Shown piece after piece: positions 26,061 to 35,326 of a stretch of DNA of 64,000 bases. Every line of letters starts with the position of its first letter. The first letter of the stretch is position 1. This DNA is from Dendrobium chrysotoxum (Eukaryota > Streptophyta > Magnoliopsida > Asparagales > Orchidaceae). Made by a program: the position numbers and the translations under genes. The notes beneath the pieces are model-generated. The model was not told the DNA's origin, made no database searches, and saw only the letters and a list, made by a program, of their open reading frames with translations. Where the stretch lies: contig CM034301.1 of the NCBI GenBank assembly GCA_019925795.1, positions 44,045,783 to 44,109,782 on the forward strand, given 5' to 3'.

Positions 26061-26479
26061 GAATCACATAATGGCGGGATTTAGGCTGAATCGTAGATCG
26101 CAGCCATCGATGTAGTTGCTTGATTTTGATATTAAAAATTCAAATTTATTAGAACATAATTTGGGAGTTTATTTAGCACTAATTTGGGCATGTTCAAGTT
26201 AAATTTGAGTTCAAATCAAACTTAATTTAGCTCAAAGCAAGTTGAATCAGGTTCAATGCGGCTCGACTAAATTTAATTAATGAAATTAAACCAGAACTTG
26301 ATGCAAATTTTATTCGAATCGAGCTCGACAAGGTTCGAATGTATTGATCAAGACTAATTAAACCTCGTCGGGTCTAATCTGACTAAACTCGAGTCACCTC
26401 GAGTGTAAATTGGGCTCGACGAGGCTCAACTAAACTAATCAAACTCGCCAGAAGAGTACGAGCAGAAACGAGGTCAACA

Positions 26480-26484
26480 AGTGG
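26480..26484. repeat. Target-site duplication of E1, right copy (AGTGG)
   Basis: AGTGG here matches 5182-5186 directly left of E1. E3 sequence continues in register after it (CTCTCACTAGCACACC, matching the LTR order ...GCGGCTCTCACCAGCACACC). Confidence 0.9.
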
Positions 26485-26950
26485 CTCTCACTAGCACACC
26501 TCGATGGGTAACAATATATGTGACCTTATCGTCACAACGGGTTTCCCCCACCCGATACATTAGCTCGAGTGAGGTTTTATTTAAAAGTGGGATTCAGTTT
26601 TCCACGGGCGCAAACCCCCGTGGTTAATTACATCTCAGGCCGGGGCCTGAGAAAACTCTTGATTAAGAATTCTACATTATTCTTCCCAAATTGGGATTGA
26701 CACTTAGGGAGAAGACTAGGAAATCCTACTCAAAGAGAAAGAAATGTTCAACTAGGCTTAGTCAACATGCACAGCTCAGATCAACACCTGGAGGGACTAA
26801 GGTAGTGAGAAGAAACTGGAGAAACTAAAAGTCATACACTCAGAGCATGCAGGAGAGAAGGATGGAGGTGGCGTCATCCGTGTGACGCGGATATATAGGG
26901 CTTATGGTCTTTGAAAGACAGAAGACCTACCTACTGATGAGGCGTACTAC
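26485..26950 (-). mobile_element. Solo LTR E3, piece 2 of 3
   Basis: These 466 bp align with the LTR part that follows the first 111 bp, with many substitutions relative to E1. The conserved hairpin is present at 26602-26623 with its stem intact and a change only in the loop, and TTTATT (AATAAA on the minus strand) at 26577-26582. It ends GGCGTACTAC, where E2 inserted; E3 resumes at 50264. Confidence 0.88.
26946..26950. repeat. Target-site duplication of E2, left copy (ACTAC)
   Basis: ACTAC precedes the TGTTGACC terminus of E2 and is repeated at 50259-50263 after the terminal CCACA. Confidence 0.92.
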
Positions 26951-27419
26951 TGTTGACCTCAATTTTATCCTGCTTTTCCCTCGAGCTCGTTCGATCAGGT
27001 TTGGCGAGTCTCGTCGAGCCTAATTTAATTCAATTCGACGGCGAATTGAGTCCGATTGCGTTGATTCAAATTTGATTTCATTAAATCAACTTGATAGAAA
27101 TACAATCAAACTCGAATCGAGTCGAATTAGACCCGACGAGGTTTAATTAGCCTTAATCGATATGCTCGAGCCTCGTCGAGCTCGATTTGATTAAAATTTG
27201 CATTGATTTGGGTTTAATTTAATTAATCTAGGCGACTCAATTCAAGTCAAGTCGGGTCCGATCTGGACTCGAGTCTAACTTAATTTAGCCTAATTTAATC
27301 ATATTAAGAGTTATTTGACTTCCTAAATAGTTTTGATTGGTTTCCTAAATTTGGAATTCACATTGACTATGATCAGGATTCAATCGGGATTGTGCCGTTA
27401 GCGGGGGAACGAATACGAT

Positions 27420-27743
27420 AGAATTTCAAAAAGGAGCGAAGTTAGAGGCGGGATTGGGGGAGAAGGACCGTTTTGAGCCCTCCGTCTCTGCCATTCGAAG
27501 GGATGGAGAACGGAGCCCTCTGGGTTTTCTTTGATTTTCCCTATTCGCGAGATACTCCGCCTCCTGGTGATTCGCGGCACCTCCGCCTCCCTCTTGATTT
27601 GGGACCAGTCCATCGGCATTCAATAGGCCAGCTAACCCAGACGAAAGAGGTCCGAACACCCCAGCTCCCTCTCTCCCGATCTCCAGGATTCGCACGCAAT
27701 CGTCTTGGAGATTGCCGCTGGTTTCTTCCCTTTTCTCCAGCAG
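27420..27743 (+). promoter_or_regulatory. E2 GC-rich leader ending in splice-donor motif CAG/GTATAT
   Basis: A GC-rich block, unlike the AT-rich DNA around it, ends in CCAGCAG/GTATATT (GT at 27744-27745) followed by a long CT-rich tract. E1 has the same donor in the same relative place. An ATG at 27503 opens a frame that runs to the donor and, if spliced to 35319, would enter gag in frame. E1 does not preserve that fusion, so gag more likely starts at its own ATG. Confidence 0.45.
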
Positions 27744-30700
27744 GTATATTCCTTGAATTCTCTTCTTCTTCCTTCCCCTACTTCTACTTTTCTTACTCTA
27801 CTTCTTCTACCTTTCCTTCTCTAAATTCTGCATCTATTGTTATATCTTCTAGCTCTTCCACAAAATCTGAGAATGAAGCTTTCTTGGGTTTTCTGTTGCT
27901 CCATATGTTCATATATGCATGTTGGGTTGGTTATTACATGATTCATGACAAGTTTTGTGTGGATTACTTATGTGATTTAGATCAAGTAGGTGTGCAAAAT
28001 CAAATGTTTTATGATAGATTGTTTAATGTGATCTTAAAGCATGCACATATGATGTTTGTGATAATGCCTATTGAGGGAGATTATAGGATTTTTCTTGAGA
28101 AATAAAGAATGGAAGGATTTGTTTGATTTATTTCTACAAAGAGCAGTAAAAGCAAAACTATATATCTCTTCATTTATTCACAAAACTTGAAAAAAAAAAA
28201 TAACAGTTAATGATAAAATGCTTACATACACTTGTGAATCTTAAATGTTTTACACTTGATTGAGTTTATGTGGTACATTTGTTGAAGAAGTTATCCTTGT
28301 TGCTTTATGTTTGATATAGAGGTTTGTATGGATTTAGTGCAAAGAGGTATTGGGCTACCTGTATCGAAGCTCTATTTGGATGCTAAACATTTTGTCTCCG
28401 CAAAGAATAACACTTGGGGAGTTTTAGATAGTGATATGTCTTCATCAAACCTTGCGAATGATTGAAACAAAACCTCAAGTTGTCCTTATATAAGTAAATT
28501 TGCTCTTCAATTTTTCATATAAGCACCTTATTAGAAGTGAATGGTGGTAATCTCTAATCTTGTTTCAATGTTTAATGGAGGCATTTATAATCATGTTATT
28601 TTATTGAGAGCTTTATATCATTATTGCTTGTGAAGAGTCGCCGGGCCTTGTAGTTGTTTGATAATGATATATATATGCTATGTTGAGTCATGAATAGACA
28701 TACTTTATATGGATTGCATCGAACAACTCTATTCAAAATGTCATAATCATGTTTTGAGAAGTCTACCTAAAGGCTATGGTTTAATGATATCTTCCTTCAT
28801 TTGAAGTTTTCTAGTGGAAGGAATAGAGGTGGCATTGTCATGGGTAGCTCCTTCATTATTGTTCTACAAAAATTTCTACAGCTTTTTAAAGCTTTTCTCA
28901 CTGATTTTTGTGAAAAGCGGATGCAGTTTTTTTTTTGGAGTTTTCTCACTAATTTTACATGAGAACCCCTATGGCATTTGGGTAGATCTTTCGTTGTTGC
29001 TTTACAAAATTTCCTACAGCTTTTCTAGAGCTTTTCTCATGGGTTTTATGGAGAAAATGAATGCAGTTGTTTTAGAAAATTTGGAAGGGTTTTCCTACTA
29101 GCTCATGTTGCAAAATCATAAACTTAACGCATAGATGCATGGATTCACTTAATGATGGGTGAGATTTTCATATTATTATTTCTTAACAAGTGTTCTAATG
29201 TGTTGAGAATGTGTCTATCTTGAGTTTGAGTGGCTCCTTATTTCGAGTTTCCTTAGAAAAGTTAGGTGTGATGTGGTAGTCTACTTCAAAGAGATTGTTT
29301 TGTATTATCTCTTGAACCTTGCATGCTAGCTGTTTTGTGAAATGCCTCGAAGCAGTTTTTGTTGTATGAGCCATCTCTATACATTTTCTCTAAAGATTTA
29401 AATGAATCGTATGAATCTCTTAGTTGCTTCTCTTATATCACTATTGTCAATTCGATTCTCTTTTGAGAATATGAGGTTTGAGTTTGGAGTTTAAAGCATA
29501 TGTTCCAATAATTGCGTATTTGTCACTGAAATCAATTCTATGTGAAAGAAAATTAAGTTTCAAATATTTGTTGGGACTCTCTCAATCATGATTCGTTGCC
29601 TTATGTATATGATTGGTTACTAAAGGATGCATATAGGGTATTACTTTAACTTTCCCTTCATGGGATTTTCATGTATGAATCTTCCAGATCAGATTTTTAC
29701 TAGAAAAGTGGAGTAGGGTGGTTTCTTTTAGCTTGAATCAATGAAGGGGAAGGCACTCAAAATAAGTGTACTATGCTTGAAAGAGGGGTTGCATTCCTTA
29801 TGTTCATTATTATGTTTGCTATAGTCATGGCATGACTTCCTCCTAGTGATTTATTTGAGGACTTTGCTAGCGTCATGAAAATATGATGCTCTTTTATCTT
29901 CTCGCATAGACCTTGATAAAATTTGGTTACGATGAAATATTGATCTTTTGCATATTTGGTATGTGAGGGAGAACTTCGAGTAATTCTGATGGAATTTCTC
30001 TTGAATTTTGGGAACAAATTGGCATATTCCCTTTACAATATGTTTCCTGATCCTTTGTGTTTGGTGAGCTTTTCCTTCATTGAAAGATGGAAGTATATAT
30101 ATATATATATATATTTTCTTCTCTGATTTTGTTGGGTTCCAGTTATTAAGGAATAATGGAGGCGGTTATGAAGGTATATTACATTTGTCTTAAAAATTGA
30201 TTTTTTTCTCACCACATGTGGGATTTCTGGCGGTTAAAGGAACTCATGTATCCCTTCCCTTTTCCTGCAACTGTTTTATAATTTTTTAAGTAGAACCTAT
30301 ATTTACTGTTGGATGGGAATAAGAAGATGGGTTTGGAAAGATGCTTGGCTATGAAGAGGTCATGTGTGATGTTGAAATGCCTCTATACCTTCCTGGATTT
30401 TGGATTCTTATTTGGGCCCTGCATGAAAGGTCATGTTAACAATTCCATTAGGTTGTCTTTCTTAAACTTTGGAGAGTGGTGAGGTGGCATCAAATATTCT
30501 TTCTTATGGTTACATTTCAGTTGAGTTTCAAAGTCAAATGATGTAATTGCTTGCTATTTGGTTTTGAAAAGCATGATTTCGGTTTTCATTCTCAAAATAC
30601 ATATAACTTCATGAATGGCTTTGTGTTAGAGAGTTTCATGAGTTTTAGAAGGTGATGTTTTGCAATTGTTTAGTTCCATCTAATTTTGTATAAGTATCTA

Positions 30701-31659
30701 GATTAAATTCATACATCATATGGACATTTATATTCAAAGTAAGCAAAGTGATTCTTTTTGTTGAAAAATTATTTTGTATTGGAGAGTTCTAAAGTTTTGC
30801 TTTATGTTAGAAAAGCTTTATGAAACCTTCTTGTTAGAAGATTTTCATAGGATTACCCCACGTTAAAGAAATATATTACTTGTTTTGCATCGGAAGAAGT
30901 CATAGTGGGTCTCGTATAGGAAGATTTTATATGTTGCTTTGTTTGAAAGCTGCTTTAAGTTGTTTTGTTTTGAGGTTCTTTGGATTGTTTTGGAGATTGA
31001 GGGCTTTATGAGGGGTTTCATATTTGAGGAGCTTGATGTCAGGTGACTCTTTCAGTTCTCTTTTCATGGATAAGTTTCCTTCCTTTTGTTCGTATTTGGC
31101 TTCTAAAGATGAGTTTAAAAAAAAGTGTATAGTGGGGGCATGTTTGAGTTCAAAGTTGAAAGTCCTGTTCTCGGGTTTTGGATTTTAAGATTTACTTTCT
31201 TCTTTGCTATTTTGAGTTTTATATGAGAAGTGATTTGGGTGATTGTGTCAAGTCTTTCGAGTGCTTTCTTAAATCGTGGGAACATTAAATAGCATCCCAA
31301 TTTTCCTTCCTCTTATTTGCATTTGGTTTAAATGCTGAATGGGAATAAGGGTGGGGTTAAAGACATGTTTGGACTTTGACAAAACATGCCTATCAATGAG
31401 ATGCTAATATTCCATAAAAATAATAAATAAAGACCGTTTTTTTTTTTGAAATAATATGGGGAGTTCCTAAAATTTGGACAGTCCTGGAAAGCAAACAGCC
31501 GAGCTAACGTCCAGATGAAAGAAAAGGTATATCTTTATTTAATAGCATTTTATTTTGATTATCTGAATATTGAACATGATTCTGCTCTCATCCAATCTTT
31601 GTTCATTTCTTTGTGCTTTTGCGAGGTACATGTGGGGAAGCAAATAAGGAGCTTTCTAG

Positions 31660-31806
31660 GAGTACTAGACGAAGGTGCTTGGACAATCGGATCCGAGCAT
31701 CAGTCGCCCCCATTCATTCTGGTGGGGGTGCTACGGGCGATACCACCGGGTCATAGCCCTCGGTGTAGTGAGTTTTTCTTAAAACTTAGACAGCCTTTAG
31801 GGAGCC
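31660..31806 (+). other. Conserved GC-rich island inside the E2 5' LTR
   Basis: Near-identical to 22921-23066 (minus) in E1, with much less conserved flanks. It is repeated at 46890-47036 in the 3' LTR. It includes a GGGGGTGCTACGGGCGAT block, and one sense frame is preserved between E1 and E2. Function unknown. Confidence 0.5.
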
Positions 31807-34783
31807 TATCTGTGTGTACGTTCCCCTACCCTTTAGGACCTTATAGAAACTTCAATTATTAGATTATCTTCATGCCTCATTTTATTATAGATCCTTGAAC
31901 CCAGTTACACATGTGCGAGTGTCTAAAGGGTTAGAAACAGATCATTTCATCCCCTACAACACCAGTGACACCTAAGGACAAAAATTAAGGACCGAGTCGT
32001 AGAAAACTTAGACTTAGGATGCATGCTCCCTTAGGATAGAAACATAAAACATAAAAAAAAATTTTTAGTGACACGTCTTCCTATGATTAGTGTGCTATAA
32101 TTTCTTAATCATTAATCAATAAATCAATAACAACTCAAATCAAAAATGCATTAAAATACTTAATCTCTAATCAAACTACAACTAGCCTACGAAATCACTA
32201 GGAGATAAGACTTGAACATGAATTTAAATTAAGTCTCACTAATTTATTTATCATCCTTTAACTAAATAAAAATCATTAAAATAAACTTTAATCCTAGGAG
32301 TTATCAAAATTGGGAAGCTAATCTAACTCGAATATAAAAGACCTTATAATATCCAAACTTTGAAAATTTGTAACTAATTACAGAAAAATCTAAATTAAGT
32401 AAATTAAAAAGCACTCCACTCTAATCGAAGTCTACTATTCAATAAAAATATTAACTTTCCAAAAATCAACCTAATTTAAAAAGTCAACTCTCCGGTCAAC
32501 CGTAGTTCAATAACTAGGGCCCGAAACTCCTAAAATCATAACTTTGCCTAGAAAACTCTAAATCCAGCAAACTAACAGTCTAATTACTCATAGTAATGTC
32601 TAATATTTAATAAAAAAATACTAACTCCCTTAGACCCAACCTGTTTCTAATAATTCCCTTTTGAACCCTTTTAACCTAGCGGATAGGTAGACCCCGGACC
32701 TTCTAAAACTCGCTAATATAACTTAAACTTTAGAGATCACTACCATAACTATTAAAATAGATCCACAAACTAAACTAACTAAAATTGGACCCTAATTTAC
32801 CAATATTTGAACTTTAACCAAATCCTCCTTTTCAAACCTTCAACAAATATTAACACAAAATAACTCAAACCATCTACCCAATATATGACCTATCCAATGC
32901 CACACAAACTTTCTACACACACGTAGAATTGATTGTTAGGGCACCACTTCTAGATCTAGGTTAGGCCGGTGTTCTCTCTCTCAGTTGTTTTCTATGTTGT
33001 GATCGCTCTTGCATGTGGCACGTGTGCTGTTTGTGTTGACTTGGAGTGTTTGTTTATTTTATTACTGTACTGCACTTTACTTGTGATGTTGCTGCTTGTG
33101 CGTTAGATCTACCCCTAGGCTAGGAACGTTTTATACTGACTCAGTCTTATGCAGGTGGCCATTCTCACACAGCACTAAAATAAACGGGGGCTAATATGAT
33201 AAATCATGAATTATAAATGCTTGCTACAGGTGCTCCAAAATGCTTAGCCCCCAAATAAATAAGAGCGTGGCCAAGTGTGTTTACTTTTCTGCACTGATAT
33301 AACTGCTTGTGATGTGATATATTAAACTGCTTGAGATTTTCATTAGGATAACCTTGCAGGTTCAATTTGTGTCTAGATTTTTATTTTTCATAATGTAATT
33401 TATAATTCATATCGAGTTGTGAAAGTCTTTAAAGGCAAGGCATTTCAAATACTCGGTACCCAAAGAGAAAAAGAAAAGCCCTTCATAGGGATATTCTTAT
33501 TCATTTGGGTACCCCTTCCGGAGAATGATCCAAAGGAGGATGGTCCGAAGGAGGAAGATCTGAAGGAAGATGATCCACTCAAAGATGAAGATTTGAAGAT
33601 GAAATGCCTGGCTTTTAAGACTTGCGTCATCCAGTAGGATTAGAATCCAGGTTGTTGTCGGTGGGGCCTGGCCACCATTACTTTTCCGCAGACCCTGGGT
33701 TGTACTTATACGGCACTTGCCGTGGACTATGGACTTCTCTTTACTCTGCTCTGTGGATTTATATTGATTTGTTTATTTTGTGTGCGCAGTAGAAATTGCC
33801 TGCTTTTCTTAGGTTTCTTTCTTGCATGTGCTTGGCCTGATTTCGTTAGGCTCCTTAGGAACAAATCTTTTCTACTCGTAATAAAAATTCTAAAATTTTA
33901 AGAATTAAATAATATAGAAACCTAACGAACTAGGGAATAGCCGGAACCGTCCGGGGTCGCATGCATAGTGATGCATTCTCTCCCTCCTTGCTATAAGACA
34001 CTTCCCCGCTTGCGGGTAGAGTCCAGATAATCTGACCTATGAGGATGAGGTGCTGGATTTGGGGAAGTCTAGTCTTTTCTAAAAAACTATTTTATAAGCC
34101 TTTTTTTAAAAATTCTATGCATATTTGATTTGAGATCGTTAACCAGCATGCATTGCATTAGAAACTAATTAAATTAAAATTCTAATTGCATTAGTCTTAG
34201 GAGCATACACCCTACATAAGTCCAGGGCCATCTAGGAGACTCCCTAGACGTCGGCCCTACTTCCAATAACAAAACTACCTACCCATCTTTCATAAAGACT
34301 TGGACAGCATGGATTTTATACGCTTAGGTGGTTAGCTGGCTTTCCTTTTCAGGCAGGATATAAGCCCAGAATGCATTAGCTAGGACACGGGTGTTAGTGT
34401 TGCGTAGAACACTAAACCCACCATAGATTTAGGATTTAAGGCTACTATTGCTTCGTAGTATGCCTCATCGGTAGGTAGGTCTTCTGTCTTCCAGGGACCA
34501 TAAACCCTACATATCCGCGTCACACGGATGAAGCCACCTCCATCCTTCTCTGCTGCATGCTTCGAGTGCATGATTTACTTATTTTCTCCAGTTTCTTTTC
34601 ACTACCTTAGTCCCTCCGGATGCTGATCTGAGCCGTGCATGTTGACTAAGCCTAGTTGAGCCCTTCTTTTCCTTCGAGTAGGATTTCCTAGTCTTCGCCC
34701 TATGTGCCAATCCCAATTTAGAAAGAATAATGTAGAATCCTTAATCGAGAGTATTCTCAGGCCCCGGCTTGAGATGTAATTAA

Positions 34784-34831
34784 CCACGGGGGCTTGCGCC
34801 CGTGGGAAATCGAATCCCACTCTCAAATAAA
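34784..34831 (+). promoter_or_regulatory. Conserved hairpin and AATAAA in E2 5' LTR
   Basis: CCACGGG (34784-34790) pairs with CCCGTGG (34799-34805). AATAAA follows at 34826-34831, about 200 bp before the LTR end. The same arrangement is in the 3' LTR (50014-50061), both E1 LTRs and E3. A poly(A)-region role is inferred from position. Confidence 0.5.
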
Positions 34832-35034
34832 CCCCATTCGAGCTAATGTATCGGGTGGGGGAAACCCGTTACGATCAGATCATATATATTATTACCCATC
34901 GGGGTGTGCTGGTGAGAGCCGCTATCCTCAATGGTTAATCATACGTGTGATCGAATCTGCCATCCCATTGGCCAGATACTGTCTCCCCTCGCGGGGCGAT
35001 GGTGTTTGTGTCCTTTCGGAGGTCCACAGGTTTC

Positions 35035-35052
35035 TGGCGACGACGGTGGGAC
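35035..35052 (+). promoter_or_regulatory. E2 primer-binding site, tRNA-Arg-like
   Basis: TGGCGACGACGGTGGGAC starts 6 bases after the 5' LTR and differs from the E1 site at one base (GACGACG versus GACCACG). It is judged complementary to the 3' end of a tRNA-Arg-type acceptor stem; identity not verified. Confidence 0.65.
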
Positions 35053-35326
35053 AGGTTTCTCTCTTCATCTTTGGATTCTATATTATTCTTTCTAGTGTGT
35101 ACTCCGGGATTGGTACTCCATAGATTATGTTCGTCCTACTCTTAGTTAGGGTCCTTCCTTAGTTAGGATCGTTCCTCCTTCTTAGTTAGGGTTTCCCCCT
35201 AGCTAAGTTACTTTCCTTCCGGCCTATTGGGTCATTCTGTCCCTTATCCATTCCTTCTCCTTTCGTATCATTATCTTCTACTAATCATTACAACTTTCTC
35301 TTTTGTTCTTCTTAGCAGATAGTGCC

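Larger units (their letters stand above)
5187..26479 (-). mobile_element. E1: complete non-autonomous LTR retrotransposon (Ty3/Gypsy-type gag)
   Basis: A full-length element of 21.3 kb in minus orientation. Its 5' LTR is at the right (19695-26479) and its 3' LTR at the left (5187-11286). Perfect AGTGG duplications flank it at 5182-5186 and 26480-26484. In element order it has the 5' LTR, primer-binding site, gag, three units of about 300 bp, a 130-bp array, a 114-bp array, a diverged low-complexity stretch, a polypurine-like site and the 3' LTR. No pol domain is visible in any frame, so reverse transcription and integration must have been supplied in trans. The LTRs differ by about 20 substitutions by eye over 6.1 kb plus one 686-bp deletion, implying a recent insertion. 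Confidence 0.92.
19695..26479 (-). repeat. E1 5' LTR (6.8 kb, undeleted)
   Basis: Termini are TGTGGACC and GGTCAACA on the plus strand. It keeps the block at 22841-23526 that is missing from the 3' LTR, so it is the better reference copy. In element sense it has an AT-rich first ~450 bp, a GC-rich leader with a donor-like site, then over 5 kb without a credible gene. A hairpin and AATAAA lie near its end (19893-19940). Confidence 0.94.
26951..35028 (+). repeat. E2 5' LTR (8078 bp)
   Basis: Starts TGTTGACCTC and ends GGAGGTCCACA. The first ~470 bp are rich in CGAG/GACGAGG words, then comes a GC-rich leader (27420-27743), an AT-rich 3.5 kb, the conserved island (31660-31806), a part shared with the E1 LTR (about 31830 onward), and a terminal hairpin with AATAAA. 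Open frames inside, including one of about 200 codons at 27503-28105, recur in both LTRs only because the LTRs are nearly identical; none has a recognisable domain. Confidence 0.95.
27744..35318 (+). other. Putative giant intron of E2 gag mRNA
   Basis: The donor GTATAT at 27744 and the acceptor TTGTTCTTCTTAGCAG ending at 35318 bound 7575 bp. This covers nearly all the LTR, plus the primer-binding site. The acceptor has a textbook pyrimidine tract and the gag ATG follows 8 bases later. Conservation of both sites with E1 supports the idea, but there is no direct transcript evidence. Confidence 0.42.

Noticed and set aside
27473..28105. Open frame of about 200 codons in the E2 LTR, repeated at 42704-43336
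   Set aside because: It recurs only because the LTRs are near-identical. It runs across the donor motif and a CT-rich tract, has no recognisable domain and has no counterpart in E1 or E3.
33419..33637. Acidic Lys/Glu-rich frame of 72 codons shared by the E1 and E2 LTRs
   Set aside because: It starts with GTG and has no in-frame ATG upstream. In E3 the corresponding region is in another frame and consists of expanded short repeats. Shared ancestry of the LTR explains it.
35303..35326. Upstream ATG (MFFLADSA) as gag start
   Set aside because: It overlaps the pyrimidine tract and AG of a strong splice acceptor, and the second ATG 24 bases later is shared and lies after the acceptor in both elements.
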